Assembly (NCBI RefSeq): GCF_014897675.1
Contig: NZ_JABUXU010000007.1
Location: forward strand, 124,001-188,000
DNA length: 64,000 nt
Source of the DNA: Advenella sp. FME57
Lineage (GTDB): Bacteria > Pseudomonadota > Gammaproteobacteria > Burkholderiales > Burkholderiaceae_B
Reading direction: 5' to 3'
Numbering within the stretch: the first letter of the stretch is position 1; every line of letters begins with the position of its first letter. This document shows positions 1 through 10,144 of this stretch, in pieces. The notes beneath the pieces are model-generated. The model searched no databases. It saw nothing but the letters and a program-made list of their open reading frames with translations, and was not told the DNA's origin. The translations under genes were made by a program, and so were the position numbers.

Positions 1-80
1 AGCGACTGGTTGCTGGAATATCCGAACTGCTTGTCCAGCAAAAGGACGCCGTCGATATCCTGCCCGCGTTTTCTTCCCAT
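1..80 (-). CDS. truB: tRNA pseudouridine(55) synthase TruB, N-terminal fragment
   Basis: Only the first 26 or so codons are inside the window; the gene continues beyond the left edge. The reverse complement from the ATG at 80-78 reads MGRKRGQDIDG followed by VLLLDKQFGYSSNQSL. This matches the TruB N-terminal signature (GxLxxDKPxGxSSN) ahead of the catalytic domain. TruB makes the universal pseudouridine 55 in the tRNA T-loop. It starts 14 bases after the rbfA stop and is the last gene of the rimP-nusA-infB-rbfA-truB string, an order conserved in proteobacteria. Seen: the motif and the position. Known: family function. The usual P of the DKP motif appears as Q here. Confidence 0.85.
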   Translation of the reverse strand, partial: MGRKRGQDIDGVLLLDKQFGYSSNQS

Positions 81-94
81 CGCCTGCCCTGATG

Positions 95-505
95 TTACTT
101 GCGATCGTCTTTGGTGTCCGGTAGCGGATCGACGCTGTCCGGATAGTCTTCCGGCCGGTTGGCGCGGTCGATCAGTTGTGTCATTTCAATACCGCGCGCC
201 AGCTGATTGTCATGAAAAAAACGCAGTGTAGGAACGGTATGGATATGCAACATCTTGAACAACAGAGAATGCAGCCAGCCCGCTTTCTCGTTAAGCAGCG
301 CAGCAGCCGTCTCCGGCTCAGCGCCAAGTACTGTAAACCATACCTTGGCGTGCGCATAATCGGCCGACAAATCCACGCCGGTCAGCGTAATCAGACCCGC
401 GCGCGACATGTCAAGCTCGCGCTGAATCAGCACTGCCAGATCTTTCTGGATTTGCTCGGCCAGACGAACGTTTCGATTTGCGCCGGAGGATTTATGACGG
501 TTCAT
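95..505 (-). CDS. rbfA: 30S ribosome-binding factor RbfA
   Basis: A 136-residue protein of normal RbfA length. RbfA is a small KH-fold protein that binds the immature 30S subunit near the 5' end of 16S rRNA and assists late maturation and cold adaptation. The sequence has the typical N-terminal start with [16 protein letters not shown]-like text, the AKVWFTVLG strand and the conserved helix ending near residue 105 ([14 protein letters not shown]). It starts 6 bases beyond the infB stop and precedes truB, so it is almost certainly in the same transcript. The last 30 residues are a polar, acidic tail. Confidence 0.95.
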   Translation of the reverse strand: MNRHKSSGANRNVRLAEQIQKDLAVLIQRELDMSRAGLITLTGVDLSADYAHAKVWFTVLGAEPETAAALLNEKAGWLHSLLFKMLHIHTVPTLRFFHDNQLARGIEMTQLIDRANRPEDYPDSVDPLPDTKDDRK

Positions 506-511
506 AATATT

Positions 512-3475
512 TTACAGTGAGCGGGCAATTTCTTTGATTTCAAAAATTTCAAGCTGATCGCCAACTTCGATATCGGAATTGTTGCGCAGCGTGATGCCGC
601 AATCGAAGCCGGATTTGACTTCCTTGACGTCATCCTTGAAGCGTTTGAGCGAATCAAGATTGCCTGTCCAGTGAACAACGTTATTACGCAACAGGCGTAC
701 CTGTGAATCGCGGCGGACCAGGCCTTCGGTGACCATACAACCGGCCACCTTACCGATACGGGAAATACTGTAGACCTCACGGATCTCAACCATACCGATC
801 ACTTCTTCGCGCTCTTCGGGCGCTAGCATGCCAGACATCGCGTTGCGAACGTCATCGACGGCATCGTAAATGATGTTGTAGTAGCGAACGTCAATATCGT
901 TGGCCTCGGCCAGTTTTTTGGTACTCTGGTCTGCACGGACATTGAACCCAATCACCACCGCGTTGGACGCGATAGCCAGGTTGATGTCACTTTCGGAAAT
1001 GCCACCAACTGCCGCATGCACAACCTGGACACGCACTTCGTCGGTTGACAGCTTGGTCAGGGACTGCACCAGCGCTTCCTGGGAACCCTGAACGTCGGTC
1101 TTGACGATCAGAGACAGTGTCTGCATGCCTTCGCCAATGTTGTCGAACATGGACTCCAGTTTTGCTGCCTGCTGTCTTGCCAGTTTGACGTCGCGGAACT
1201 TGCCTTGACGGAACAGCGCGATCTCGCGCGCCTTGCGCTCATCGACCAGCACCAGCACCTCGTCACCTGCCCGAGGCACTTCGGTCAGACCCTGGATTTC
1301 AACAGGAATGGCCGGGCCGGCTTTGGTAATAGGTTTGCCGTTCTCGTCAAGCATGGCACGCACGCGACCAAAGCTTGCGCCGGCCAGCAATGCATCGCCA
1401 CGATTGAGCGTACCGCTTTGAACCAAAATGGTAGCAACCGGACCGCGACCCTTGTCAAGGCGCGCTTCGATCACGATACCCTTGGCTGGCGCATCTACCG
1501 GCGCTTTCAGTTCAAGAATTTCAGCCTGAAGCAATACGTTTTCCAGCAACTCGTCGATGCCCTTCCCTGTCTTGGCCGAAACCGACACAAAGGGAACGTC
1601 ACCACCATATTCTTCGGGAACCACTTCTTCAGTAACCAGTTCCTGCTTGACGCGTTCGGGGTTGGCTTCGGGTTTGTCGATCTTGTTGACGGCCACAACC
1701 ATGGGCACACCAGCCGCTTTCGCGTGATGGATCGCCTCTTTGGTTTGCGGCATCACGCCGTCATCGGCCGCCACAACGAGAATGACAATGTCGGTGGCCT
1801 TGGCGCCACGGGCACGCATAGCGGTGAACGCCTCGTGACCCGGGGTATCCAGGAAGGTCACCATGCCACCTTCGGTCTGGACGTGATAGGCACCTATATG
1901 CTGGGTAATGCCCCCGGCTTCGCCCGAGGCCACTTTGGCACGACGAATGTAATCGAGCAGCGAAGTTTTACCGTGGTCTACGTGACCCATAACCGTCACT
2001 ACCGGTGCTCTTGGCAGCAATTCTGCATCTGCACCTGTATCACCGATATCCAGGAACGCTTCGGGATCGTCAAGCTTGGCGGCAATCGCATTATGCCCCA
2101 GCTCTTCGACCACGATCATGGCGGTTTCCTGATCCAGGACCTGATTGATGGTGACCATCTGACCCAGTTTCATGAGTTCTTTGATCACTTCGGCCGCTTT
2201 GACAGACATCTTGTGGGCCAGATCGGCCACTGTAATTGTCTCGGGCACATGAACTTCACGCGCAATAAATTCGGGTGTGGACGGCTGATTGACCTGAGCG
2301 TGATGATGCTTATTACGACCACGTGATCCACCACGACCACCGGACGAGCGCCAGCCGTCTTCCTTGCCTGCGGGGCCGGCGCGTTTTTCAGCAACGGCTT
2401 TTTTCCCACGGGACTGTTCGTCAGACCATTTCTTGTCTGTTTCGGCAGGCTTGTGCGCACCTGGAGCGGCAAGGGTTTTGACATCCTTTTTCCCGGCCTT
2501 TTTAGTGGCATCTGCCCCTTCGGCAGTAGGCGTGGCACGCAGCACTTTACGCGGCTTATTCAACATGTCGCGCAGGGCGGCAGCCTCGGCTTCAGCCTGG
2601 CGGCGTGCTTCATCGCGACGGGCATCGGCGGCTTCGCTACGCGCAGCCACAGGTTTACGGGCGCCCGTTGCGGCACGAGATGTGTCTGGCTGACGCGGTT
2701 TGGCCTGCTCGCTGCGAACCGTTTCCGGCTTGGCCTGATCCTGGCTGCCTGTGTTGCGCGCTTCGGCGGCGGCCGGTGCATTATTAGCTGGCGATGGTGT
2801 CGCAACCGCAGCGGTTTCTGCAGCCGCAGGCGTTGCTGTGCTTTGGACTGATTCAGGCTCAGCAGCCTTTGCCGGCGTCGCTGCCGCTTGGTCAGCGGCC
2901 GCCGGTGCAGTCGCAGCAGGCGCCTGCGCCGCTGCGGGTTGCGCTTCTTGCGCTTCCTTCGCTTTTTCGCCTACGGATGCCTGGGCTGGCTCGGGCTGCG
3001 ATGCGGCCTGTTGGCTGGTTGCTGCCGTTTCGGGTGCTGGCGATGCATTTGCTTGGACCGGCGCAGCCGCAGCGACCTGGGCATCGGCAACAGCCGGTGC
3101 GACAACCTGCTCAGAACCGACAGCTGCCTCAGGCTCATTTGTTACAGGCGCATCGGCGGCATCGGGCTTGGCCTCAGTGACATCCCGTTTGACGAAGACG
3201 CGCTTTTTACGCACTTCGACCTGAATGGTCCGCGAACGGCCGGAGCCATCCGCCTGACGGATTTCTGATGTTTCGCGACGTGTTACGGTGATTTTTTTTC
3301 CATCTTTTGCACCATGCGCACGACGCAGCGAGTCCAGAAGTTTCGCTTTGTCGCTTTCGGTCACGACATCTTCCACCGATTTCAGATTCACGCCAGCCGA
3401 GCGAAGCTGTTCAAGCAACACATTCGCTGGCATTTTGAGTTCGACGGCAAACTGGTTTACGGTATTACTGGGCAT
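512..3475 (-). CDS. infB: Translation initiation factor IF-2
   Basis: A 987-residue IF-2, the GTPase that places fMet-tRNA on the 30S subunit. The N-terminus ([14 protein letters not shown]) is the IF2-N module. Residues about 120-390 are a long Ala/Pro/Glu-rich, then Lys/Arg-rich low-complexity linker. The G domain begins near residue 490 with the P-loop GHVDHGKT at about 497-504, followed by DTPGHEAF and NKID; beta-barrel domains and the fMet-tRNA-binding C-terminus follow. I chose the ATG at 3475-3473 because a purine-rich stretch (GGGAAGAGAG) sits just upstream. A GTG 48 bases further upstream extends the frame with no family support. The gene lies between nusA and rbfA, as in most proteobacteria. 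Confidence 0.97.
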   Translation of the reverse strand: MPSNTVNQFAVELKMPANVLLEQLRSAGVNLKSVEDVVTESDKAKLLDSLRRAHGAKDGKKITVTRRETSEIRQADGSGRSRTIQVEVRKKRVFVKRDVTEAKPDAADAPVTNEPEAAVGSEQVVAPAVADAQVAAAAPVQANASPAPETAATSQQAASQPEPAQASVGEKAKEAQEAQPAAAQAPAATAPAAADQAAATPAKAAEPESVQSTATPAAAETAAVATPSPANNAPAAAEARNTGSQDQAKPETVRSEQAKPRQPDTSRAATGARKPVAARSEAADARRDEARRQAEAEAAALRDMLNKPRKVLRATPTAEGADATKKAGKKDVKTLAAPGAHKPAETDKKWSDEQSRGKKAVAEKRAGPAGKEDGWRSSGGRGGSRGRNKHHHAQVNQPSTPEFIAREVHVPETITVADLAHKMSVKAAEVIKELMKLGQMVTINQVLDQETAMIVVEELGHNAIAAKLDDPEAFLDIGDTGADAELLPRAPVVTVMGHVDHGKTSLLDYIRRAKVASGEAGGITQHIGAYHVQTEGGMVTFLDTPGHEAFTAMRARGAKATDIVILVVAADDGVMPQTKEAIHHAKAAGVPMVVAVNKIDKPEANPERVKQELVTEEVVPEEYGGDVPFVSVSAKTGKGIDELLENVLLQAEILELKAPVDAPAKGIVIEARLDKGRGPVATILVQSGTLNRGDALLAGASFGRVRAMLDENGKPITKAGPAIPVEIQGLTEVPRAGDEVLVLVDERKAREIALFRQGKFRDVKLARQQAAKLESMFDNIGEGMQTLSLIVKTDVQGSQEALVQSLTKLSTDEVRVQVVHAAVGGISESDINLAIASNAVVIGFNVRADQSTKKLAEANDIDVRYYNIIYDAVDDVRNAMSGMLAPEEREEVIGMVEIREVYSISRIGKVAGCMVTEGLVRRDSQVRLLRNNVVHWTGNLDSLKRFKDDVKEVKSGFDCGITLRNNSDIEVGDQLEIFEIKEIARSL

Positions 3476-3577
3476 TAAGTTCTCTCTTCCCTTACAACGT
3501 TTCAATAACTGGCTGATGGCCACTGAGCAAAGTGTGAACTTCGTTATTCAGGGCTGGATCGACAAAGCCGCTGGCGT

Positions 3578-3623
3578 AGTGTGCATCGCCTGCACGGTGG
3601 CCAACCATGCCACGATACACACT
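3578..3623 (-). repeat. Nested inverted repeat between nusA and infB
   Basis: Outer arms AGTGTG (3578-3583) and CACACT (3618-3623) enclose an inner pair GTGG (3597-3600) / CCAC (3610-3613). It lies in the 167-base gap between nusA and infB. There is no U-run on the minus-strand transcript, so it looks like an mRNA processing or stability hairpin, not a terminator. The function is inferred only. Confidence 0.4.
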
Positions 3624-3642
3624 CAACAGTGCTACTGCGCAA

Positions 3643-5127
3643 TCACTTCTCTTCGTCATCAAACCAGTGCGCCCGGGCGCGCATGATAATTTCGCTGGCC
3701 TGTTCTTCTGTCATACCCGTGATTTCAGCCAGTTCGTCGGTCGCAAGTTCGGCCAGATCATCAAGCGTTGCCACGCCGGCGTCACCTAAAGTGGTAACCA
3801 GTTCCGGGGTCATGCCCTCAAGATCCAACAAATCCTGCGCTGTTTCAACCCGCTCTTCCTGGGCAATGGCCTCGGTCAGCAGGGCAGTACGTGCGCGATT
3901 GCGCAATTCGTTGACGGTTTCTTCATCAAAGCCATCAATTTCCAGCAATTCCTGGATAGGGACATAAGCCACCTCTTCCAGTCCGGTAAAGCCTTCATCA
4001 ATTAGAATGTCAGCCACCTGTTCATCAACATCCAGGCGCTCCATAAACATGGCGCGCTGGCCTGTGCGCTCTTCCTGCTGGCGGTTCTGATTTTCTTCCG
4101 GCGTCATGATATTGATCTGCCAGCCGGTCAGATCAGAAGCCAGACGCACGTTCTGACCACGCGAACCAATCGCTTTGGGCAGATTTTCGGCGTCGACAAC
4201 AACATCCATGGCATGCTTGTCTTCGTCCACAACAATGGATTCGACAGCGGCCGGCGCCAATGCGCCAATCACGAACTCGGCCGGTTCGTCGGCCCACAAT
4301 ACGATATCGACCTGCTCTCCGCCCAGCTCGTTACGTACGGCGGTAACGCGCGAACCGCGCATGCCGACGCATGTACCGATGGGGTCAATACGCTTGTCAT
4401 AGGCCACAACTGCAATTTTAGCGCGAAGTCCGGGGTCACGGGCCGCCGCCTTGATTTCAAGCAAACCCTGCTCGATTTCGGGAACTTCGTTCTCAAACAG
4501 TTCACGGATAAATTCGGGTGCGGTGCGGGACAGCAGGACCTGCTGCCCTCTCGCCGTACGGTCAACCTTGGCTACCCAGGCGCGAACCCGGTCACCGACG
4601 CGCAGATTCTCTTTGGGGATCATTTCGGAACGAGGCAGACGCGCTTCAATCTTGCCCGTTTCAATAATAGCGTCACCTTTGTCAAGCCGCTTGATGGTAC
4701 CGGAAATAATGGTCTCGCCACGATCCAGAAAATCGTTCAGCACCTGTTCTCTTTCCGCATCACGAATTTTCTGGATAATTGCCTGTTTGGCAGCCTGGGC
4801 TCCGATACGACCGAACTCGATTGGCTCGAGCGGCTCTTCAAGATATTCACCCTCCTGGACACCAGGCTGGATTTCCTGCGCTTCAGACAACAATTCCTGA
4901 CGGTCCGGCTCCTGCAGGCCCGCATCATCGGGCACCACAAGCCAGCGTCGGTAACCCTCATGCGAGCCATTTGAACGATCAATAACGACACGAATATCGG
5001 CGTCGTCCTTGAAGCGCTTTTTCATCGCAGAGGCAAGCGCATTTTCAAGCGCACCAAATACGACCTCACGCGATACGTTTTTTTCACGTGCCAATGCATC
5101 TACAAGCAGAAGAATTTCGCGACTCAT
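3643..5127 (-). CDS. nusA: Transcription termination/antitermination protein NusA
   Basis: A 494-residue NusA. The N-terminal RNA-polymerase-binding domain ([17 protein letters not shown]) is followed by an S1 domain at about 135-200, two KH domains at about 200-345 (with [17 protein letters not shown]), and two acidic helix-hairpin-helix repeats near the C-terminus (about 360-420 and 435-490). This is the gammaproteobacterial/betaproteobacterial architecture, in which the acidic repeats contact the alpha-CTD. NusA modulates pausing, intrinsic termination and antitermination. Its ATG overlaps the rimP stop by 4 bases (5124-5127), indicating translational coupling. In E. coli NusA regulates its own operon through leader terminators; a candidate leader hairpin exists here before rimP. 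Confidence 0.97.
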   Translation of the reverse strand: MSREILLLVDALAREKNVSREVVFGALENALASAMKKRFKDDADIRVVIDRSNGSHEGYRRWLVVPDDAGLQEPDRQELLSEAQEIQPGVQEGEYLEEPLEPIEFGRIGAQAAKQAIIQKIRDAEREQVLNDFLDRGETIISGTIKRLDKGDAIIETGKIEARLPRSEMIPKENLRVGDRVRAWVAKVDRTARGQQVLLSRTAPEFIRELFENEVPEIEQGLLEIKAAARDPGLRAKIAVVAYDKRIDPIGTCVGMRGSRVTAVRNELGGEQVDIVLWADEPAEFVIGALAPAAVESIVVDEDKHAMDVVVDAENLPKAIGSRGQNVRLASDLTGWQINIMTPEENQNRQQEERTGQRAMFMERLDVDEQVADILIDEGFTGLEEVAYVPIQELLEIDGFDEETVNELRNRARTALLTEAIAQEERVETAQDLLDLEGMTPELVTTLGDAGVATLDDLAELATDELAEITGMTEEQASEIIMRARAHWFDDEEK

Positions 5128-5612
5128 CGCTTTTTACCCTTGAAATCAAGAACCGGATCCAGCTTTGCTTTTTCGATATCGTCGAAAGCAAATTCAATTG
5201 TCTGTGTCTCGTTCTTTTTAATGTCAAATTCCAGACAGAATGTCTCTGTTGGCGCACCATCTGAACTATCTTTATGCCGCAGAATGCCGGTAAATACCTT
5301 GCGATTGTCCTGCGGTTCCCGTAATTTTACTTCCACACGCGCCTGCTGCGCGGCAAACCGGTCAAAATCGCGGCGTGTGCGCAACGGTCGGTCCACACCA
5401 GGGGAGCCCACTTCAAGCCGTTTATATTCGATGTTTTCCACCTCGAATACGCGCGAAAGCTGCCGCGACACCTGTTCGCAGTCTTCGATCGTAATTCCGC
5501 CCTCGCGGTCGATCGTGACCCGCAACAGCCCCAGTGCAGCCCGCTCGACGTCAACGAGTTCAACACCAAGGCCGGCGATTGCCTGTTCGGTAAGTGTGTA
5601 TAAATCAGTCAT
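5124..5612 (-). CDS. rimP: Ribosome maturation factor RimP
   Basis: A 162-residue RimP (YhbC/DUF150), a 30S assembly factor needed for efficient maturation of the subunit. The conserved N-terminal text is present ([25 protein letters not shown]), as is the [11 protein letters not shown] motif near residue 70. I start it at the ATG at 5612-5610 ([10 protein letters not shown]), which matches family N-termini; the frame is open 30 bases further upstream. No convincing Shine-Dalgarno sequence precedes this ATG. Instead a U-rich stretch and a terminator-like hairpin abut it. It is the first gene of rimP-nusA-infB-rbfA-truB and overlaps nusA by 4 bases. Confidence 0.95.
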   Translation of the reverse strand: MTDLYTLTEQAIAGLGVELVDVERAALGLLRVTIDREGGITIEDCEQVSRQLSRVFEVENIEYKRLEVGSPGVDRPLRTRRDFDRFAAQQARVEVKLREPQDNRKVFTGILRHKDSSDGAPTETFCLEFDIKKNETQTIEFAFDDIEKAKLDPVLDFKGKKR

Positions 5613-5615
5613 ACA

Positions 5616-5643
5616 ATAAAAAATGGGCCTTTTCCAGCCCATT
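5616..5643 (-). terminator. Terminator-like hairpin and U-run directly before rimP (possible attenuator)
   Basis: On the minus strand a perfect 7-bp stem AATGGGC / GCCCATT (plus coordinates 5637-5643 and 5622-5628) is followed by an uninterrupted T-run that ends only a few bases before the rimP ATG (5612). This has the form of an intrinsic terminator. There is no other minus-strand gene between rluB, about 480 bases upstream, and rimP. It therefore sits in the operon leader and could control entry of polymerase into rimP-nusA-infB. The structure is seen; the attenuator role is inferred. Confidence 0.6.
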
Positions 5644-6117
5644 GTTGATTACAGTTATGCGCGCAAAAAAAACCGCAGATGCAGCAATTTGCAGATGCAG
5701 CCATTTTTTGGCAGCCTACCCGACATTTCCACCTGGCCAGACCCATAAAAGCCGCTTGCCTGCAAAAATAAGGTATACATAGCTGTTTCTGGTTATTGTT
5801 TTGGTACCGGGCGCGCCACAGAAAACCTTGCCGTTGCCGCCCCTTCGGTGTTGCATCTGGCCAAAGACCGTGCAAATCTACCTTGCGGCTAAACCACTGC
5901 ACACACTGTGCAAAACACGCCATTTATGATGCCCTAAAGACAACCCTTAAAAGGCAACTATAAGACAAAAAAAGCACAAAACATTAACCAAGCAATTAGT
6001 TAATCAGAAATTATAACAGAATAATCAATACTTTACTATTTATTCGGCATAACATCAATTTGGCCCGCGACAGGTGCTCACAACAACTAACCATACCGCA
6101 GACCATGCCGCATCCGC
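5644..6117. other. Long intergenic leader between rluB and rimP
   Basis: About 470 bases with no credible protein. The only sizeable frame (minus strand, about 5.6-5.9 kb) is Cys/Trp-rich and lacks family character. The part at 5940-6060 is strongly AT-rich and holds an extended -10 promoter candidate for rimP. A direct repeat of GCAGATGCAG occurs twice at about 5676-5700. No tRNA precedes rimP here, unlike the E. coli metY-rimP arrangement. Confidence 0.5.
6010..6018 (-). promoter_or_regulatory. Extended -10 promoter candidate for the rimP operon
   Basis: On the minus strand this reads TGTTATAAT, a perfect TGn-TATAAT extended -10, inside an AT-rich block. The -35 region is poor, which is usual for extended -10 promoters. 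Transcription would start near 6003 and give a leader of about 390 bases to rimP. Confidence 0.45.
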
Positions 6118-7773
6118 CTATCGTCCGTTACGATTGCGACCAATAAACCCCAGTTGAGATTCATGCGCAGATGGACCAGAGGGCTGCCATTCGTCACGAC
6201 TACGCGACGACGTCTGGCGGGTATTGGAACGCCCACTGGCGTTGCCGCCACGCCCACCGCCTTTTCCATTACGGGGCTGCTCGTTCTTGTCGGCGGTTCT
6301 CGCGCGACCTTCGCCACGCCCTTCAGCCGGCCCGCCCTGACGACGATTATTGTACAACCCGGTACCGGCACGACCCGGACGGGGTGCCCCAGCGCCAGGC
6401 GCTGCGGCACCGGCGCGACCATTGCCATTGTTGCGCCCATGAGCCGGACGTGCGCCCGGCGCATGGGATCGCGTCTTGACCGGCGTCTCAAAGCCCGGAG
6501 GCATGGCGTTATCATGGGAAATAGGCTGGCGGGGCCGACGGTGGTCTGAGCTATCTTCCTCTTTGACCAATCCGGTTTGAATCATCAGCGCACTGACCAG
6601 CGCCGGATCCAATTCTTCCCAGCGACCGCGCTTCAGATTGCGAGGCAGCACGATGTCGCCGAAACGGGTGCGGATCAACCGGCTGACCGTAACGCCCACC
6701 GCCTCGAACATGCGCCGCACTTCGCGATTACGTCCTTCCTGCAAAGTGACCCGAAACCAGCGGTTACTTCCTTCGCCGCCAATAAATTCCATACTGGTAA
6801 AGGAGGCAGCCCCATCTTCCAGCACAATCCCGGTAACCAGGCTTTCACGCTGAGCGTCCGTCATCTCTCCCAGCACACGCACCGCGTACTCTCGTTCGTT
6901 GCCAAACCGTGGATGCATAAACCGGTGCGCCAGATCGCCCGAGGTGGTAAATATCAGCAAGCCTTCGGTATTCAAATCCAGCCTGCCCACAGAAATCCAT
7001 TTGCCGGTGCGCATTTTGGGCAAACGCGAAAATACAGACGCGCGACCTTCGGGATCGTCATGACTGACAATTTCCCCGGCAGGTTTGTGATACAAGATAA
7101 CGCGCGGCGGACGCTTGGCATTGGGCCGCATCACCAACTGACCATTAACACGAACCTGATCCTGTGACCCGACTCGCTGACCAATGTGAGCAGGCTCGCC
7201 ATTGACCGACACGCGGCCGGCGATAATCAGCTCTTCCATATCCCGACGCGAACCGACGCCCGCATCCGCCAGCACTTTGTGCAGCTTGGGATTGACAGCG
7301 TCGCTGTTGAGAATTTTATTCAGCTTCTGCTCAAGACGCGCTGTGCCATCAAGATAGGCCAGTGCCTGATCAGCATCCTGTTCATCCTGGGCTGCGGTAA
7401 ACGGGCTACTGGCCTGTTCCTTACGATCCGGGCGGGCCTGCGGCGTGCGTCCCTTGCCACCGGGAGCCCTCGCACCCGGCGCACGACGCGGGCGCGGCTG
7501 CGCTTTCTTCGCTGGCGCAGCGTTCACTTCGGCTACCACCTCAGGCTGTTCCGCCTTTTCCTGTACCGCATCGGCGCGACGGCGACGAAACGGCGTGCGC
7601 AACTTGCGCCCCTTGCCCTTCTGACGCGCCTCGGCCTCGGGCGCAGCACCCGTTTGATCGACTCCCTTAACGGTGATTACTCTGGCGACAGAATCATTGT
7701 CGTATTCGTTTGAACGGCTTGAACGCGTTTCATTTGAATTATTTTCCGCATCAACGTGATCCGAACTATTCAT
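6118..7773 (-). CDS. rluB: 23S rRNA pseudouridine(2605) synthase RluB, with long basic tails
   Basis: A 551-residue RsuA/RluB-family enzyme that isomerises U2605 of 23S rRNA. An S4 RNA-binding domain lies at about 163-210 ([20 protein letters not shown]). The catalytic domain carries GRLDLNTEG with the nucleophilic Asp at about 266, and [15 protein letters not shown] near 340. E. coli RluB is about 290 residues. The extra length here is a 160-residue Lys/Arg/Ala-rich N-terminus and a 150-residue Gly/Arg/Asn-rich C-terminus, both low complexity and probably disordered RNA contacts. It starts 21 bases after scpB; scpB-rluB is a conserved pair. RluB is the best assignment; RluE/RluF are less likely given the S4 domain and context. 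Confidence 0.9.
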   Translation of the reverse strand: MNSSDHVDAENNSNETRSSRSNEYDNDSVARVITVKGVDQTGAAPEAEARQKGKGRKLRTPFRRRRADAVQEKAEQPEVVAEVNAAPAKKAQPRPRRAPGARAPGGKGRTPQARPDRKEQASSPFTAAQDEQDADQALAYLDGTARLEQKLNKILNSDAVNPKLHKVLADAGVGSRRDMEELIIAGRVSVNGEPAHIGQRVGSQDQVRVNGQLVMRPNAKRPPRVILYHKPAGEIVSHDDPEGRASVFSRLPKMRTGKWISVGRLDLNTEGLLIFTTSGDLAHRFMHPRFGNEREYAVRVLGEMTDAQRESLVTGIVLEDGAASFTSMEFIGGEGSNRWFRVTLQEGRNREVRRMFEAVGVTVSRLIRTRFGDIVLPRNLKRGRWEELDPALVSALMIQTGLVKEEDSSDHRRPRQPISHDNAMPPGFETPVKTRSHAPGARPAHGRNNGNGRAGAAAPGAGAPRPGRAGTGLYNNRRQGGPAEGRGEGRARTADKNEQPRNGKGGGRGGNASGRSNTRQTSSRSRDEWQPSGPSAHESQLGFIGRNRNGR

Positions 7774-7794
7774 TATGTTGGTAACTCCAAAAAA

Positions 7795-8910
7795 CTATGT
7801 TTTATTCTTTAAATCGTCGTTTTGATTATCACTCGCCTCCCGATCTGATGAAATTTCATCAGCAGGATCAACGCTATGATCGTCTGGCTGTTCATTTTGC
7901 GATGTCGAATCTGGACTAAACCCAGCCGGCATCTCTTGGGCGGCTGATGCTGTCTCGTCTGCAGCAGCCATCTCTTCGGTCACATCGCCGTGGGCAACGC
8001 GCTCTTGAGTCTCTCCGGTATTCTGCGCTTGCGCGCCGGCAGCAGGAACCAACCCGTCTGCACCAATCTTGATCTCATCTGATACTTCGCTGATTTCATC
8101 CGGCCTTGCATCGGCCAATTCCGCTACATCACTGGGCGATTCCGCTTCCACATCCGACAACCGATCCGCTGACTCGTCGGACAAAGCCTGGTCATCAGCA
8201 TTCTCGCTATCAGAATCGGCCAACGCCGCCTCAGACGAGGCTAAATCAACCTGCGTCGAGCCGGCCGCATCGGGCGTTGACTCGTCAGGTGCAGACTCAT
8301 CGGAAATCATCTCTGATTCTACCTGCTCTTGTGCAGGTTGTTCCGAGGCCGTGATACTCATATCCAGCCCGGATAAATCCGGCATGCCAGCTTCGCCACT
8401 CTCCAGCACAGGCAGGTCATCAAGCGCTTTGAGCCCAAGATCATCGAGGAACTGCTTTGTCGTGCCCAGTAACGCCGGACGCCCGGGGGCATCACGATGT
8501 CCTAACACGTCTATCCAGCCGCGCTCTTCTAACGTTTTGATGATTTGTGATGAAACCGTGACCCCGCGAATATCTTCTATGTCTCCGCGAGTGACAGGCT
8601 GACGCCAGGCAATAATTGCCAAAGTCTCCATGACTGCCCGTGAATATTTGGGCGGCTTTTCTGGATTCAGGCGTTCTAAATACTTTTGCATCTCGGGCCG
8701 ACTCTGAAAACGCCAGCCACTTGCCAATTCTAATAATTCTAAACCTTTATCTGCCCATTCGTCTTGCAATACCTGCAACTGTTGCTTAATTACATCATTG
8801 TCAATTTCGTCCAAATCAGTAAATAACTTGCGCAAACCCCCTATTTTCATAGGTTCGTCGGCGCACAGCAAGGCGGTTTCTAGGATTTTTCGAGATAAAT
8901 TCTGGTCCAT
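7795..8910 (-). CDS. scpB: Segregation and condensation protein B, with acidic C-terminal extension
   Basis: A 371-residue ScpB. Residues 1-180 form the two winged-helix units of ScpB ([53 protein letters not shown]). ScpB dimers bind ScpA and the SMC ATPase to make the condensin that organises and segregates the chromosome. Residues about 181-371 are an Asp/Glu/Ser/Ala-rich, probably disordered tail that doubles the usual length of about 180-220. scpA is not adjacent. The gene leads the scpB-rluB pair, and its start is 26 bases from the -35 element of the divergent tRNA promoter. Confidence 0.93.
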   Translation of the reverse strand: MDQNLSRKILETALLCADEPMKIGGLRKLFTDLDEIDNDVIKQQLQVLQDEWADKGLELLELASGWRFQSRPEMQKYLERLNPEKPPKYSRAVMETLAIIAWRQPVTRGDIEDIRGVTVSSQIIKTLEERGWIDVLGHRDAPGRPALLGTTKQFLDDLGLKALDDLPVLESGEAGMPDLSGLDMSITASEQPAQEQVESEMISDESAPDESTPDAAGSTQVDLASSEAALADSDSENADDQALSDESADRLSDVEAESPSDVAELADARPDEISEVSDEIKIGADGLVPAAGAQAQNTGETQERVAHGDVTEEMAAADETASAAQEMPAGFSPDSTSQNEQPDDHSVDPADEISSDREASDNQNDDLKNKT

Positions 8911-8935
8911 GACATGTCGCTTTGTATTATCAGAC

Positions 8936-8964
8936 TTGCATCATAACTCAAAATGGGCTAATAT
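8936..8964 (+). promoter_or_regulatory. Sigma-70 promoter of the initiator tRNA gene
   Basis: TTGCAT (8936-8941), a 17-base spacer, then TAATAT (8959-8964). The predicted start near 8971 is about 10 bases ahead of the mature tRNA 5' end. This is one of the best promoter matches in the window. Confidence 0.7.
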
Positions 8965-8980
8965 TCTTTTCTTACACAGA

Positions 8981-9057
<77 letters not shown>

Positions 9058-9064
9058 GTTTTAA

Positions 9065-9115
9065 AAAACGGCCCAAGTGCATATTAAAAAGCATTTGGGC
9101 CGTTTTCATTTTTTT
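9065..9115 (+). terminator. Intrinsic terminator of the tRNA-fMet gene
   Basis: Perfect 12-bp stem AAAACGGCCCAA (9065-9076) / TTGGGCCGTTTT (9095-9106) with an 18-base loop, followed by a T-rich run to about 9115. Confidence 0.85.
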
Positions 9116-9142
9116 GCCCGGCTTTTTTTAAGCTCACCGAGC

Positions 9143-9509
9143 TCAAAGTATATCGCGCCCAAGAGCCCCCAAGATACCGTACCGTATAGGTTCCGCGGCA
9201 AATGCGTTCTCCGTAACTTCGGCATTCAGACGGATCAATAATTCATTAAACATCAGTTTTGCATCAGAGATCCGCACGATTGCCGTGCCTCCCAATGTCT
9301 GTCCACGCATCATTAACTGTTTTTTCAAGCTCGATATTCTTAAGTCTGCTTGCCAGACCTTGGGCTATTTCCAGGCGATGCAATCGTCTGCCGAGTAGTT
9401 TGATGACCGAAATGGACATTGAGGCCCAGGCGATGTAGACGCAGCAGCCGCAGAAAAACATCTGGAACAGGATATCAATAAGCAGGCACGAGCTTCCAAA
9501 AAAAGCCAC
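9143..9509 (-). pseudogene. Possible frameshifted small membrane protein gene (unrecognised)
   Basis: Two minus-strand frames overlap here. The upstream one (GTG at 9509, stop at 9264) encodes one strongly hydrophobic helix (IDILFQMFFCGCCVYIAWAS) and then a basic amphipathic stretch (RRLHRLEIAQGLASRLKN). The second (9328-9143) continues with plausible protein-like text (RISDAKLMFNELLIRLNAEV). They could be two halves of one gene of about 120 codons broken by a frameshift near 9265-9330, or chance frames. I recognise no family. It lies between the tRNA terminator and the Lrp gene. Confidence 0.2.
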
Positions 9510-9544
9510 ATTGGATTAAAAACTTGAGTAAGTTTGCAACAACA

Positions 9545-10024
9545 TCATTCAATACGCCCCGCTGCCGGTAACGGAAGTGCTGTTTTGTAGCGTACCTGCT
9601 TGAGCGCAAAACTAGATCTTATTTTTTCTATTTCTGGCATCGGCGACAACTGTTCTATGATGAAATGCTCCAGCGACTCAATATCCGGCACGGCCACCCG
9701 AATCAGATAATCGGCGTCGCCGGACATCAGATAGCACTCCATGACCTCGTCCCGCGAACAAATCCGCGACTCGAACGCCTGCAGCGACGTGCGATCCTGG
9801 CGTTTCAAACTGACCGAGATAAAAACGCTTAAATGCAAGCCCAGCTTCTGCGCATCCAGCAATGCGACATATTGCCGGATGATCCCCGCCGAATGCAGGG
9901 CCTTGACGCGCGCCAGGCACGGGGATGGCGACAGATGCACCCGCTTTGCCAGCGCCACGTTTGAAAGATTGCTATCGCTCTGAAGTTCTTTCAGTATTTT
10001 CAGGTCAATATCATCAAAGCTCAT
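9545..10024 (-). CDS. Lrp/AsnC-family transcriptional regulator
   Basis: A 159-residue Lrp/AsnC protein. The N-terminal winged helix-turn-helix (IDLKILKELQSDSNLSNVALAKRVHLSPSPCLARVKAL in short pieces, residues about 6-45) is followed by the RAM ligand-binding domain (about 70-150), whose GDADYLIRV strand is the classic effector motif. Such proteins are octameric or dimeric and sense amino acids. It is divergently transcribed from the E1 gene at 10145 with a 120-base AT-rich gap, the usual arrangement for a local activator. By analogy with the Pseudomonas putida mdeR-mdeAB locus, it may respond to methionine or a branched amino acid; that is inference. Confidence 0.9.
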   Translation of the reverse strand: MSFDDIDLKILKELQSDSNLSNVALAKRVHLSPSPCLARVKALHSAGIIRQYVALLDAQKLGLHLSVFISVSLKRQDRTSLQAFESRICSRDEVMECYLMSGDADYLIRVAVPDIESLEHFIIEQLSPMPEIEKIRSSFALKQVRYKTALPLPAAGRIE

Positions 10025-10115
10025 TATGCCGCCATAAGTTAATTTAAAAACATTTAATGCCGAATATGCCGCAATATTACAGCATAATCAGTTAAATATA
10101 TTGTCTTCTATAAAT

Positions 10116-10121
10116 TATAAT
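10116..10121 (+). promoter_or_regulatory. -10 element for the E1 gene in the Lrp-E1 divergent region
   Basis: TATAAT at 10116-10121 in a very AT-rich intergenic segment, 23 bases before the E1 start codon. No good -35 hexamer is present at the right distance, consistent with a promoter that needs an activator such as the divergent Lrp protein. GGAG at about 10133 is the ribosome site. Confidence 0.4.
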
Positions 10122-10144
10122 GTAGCTATAACGGAGACAATACG

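Noticed and set aside
1205-2326. Plus-strand frame of 373 codons opposite infB
   Set aside because: Lies wholly antisense to the conserved G domain of IF-2; composition (His/Phe/Gly-rich) is that of a shadow frame.
5609-5923. Minus-strand frame of 104 codons upstream of rimP
   Set aside because: Cys/Trp-rich text without family motifs, runs through the rimP leader hairpin and includes the rimP start region; no ribosome site.
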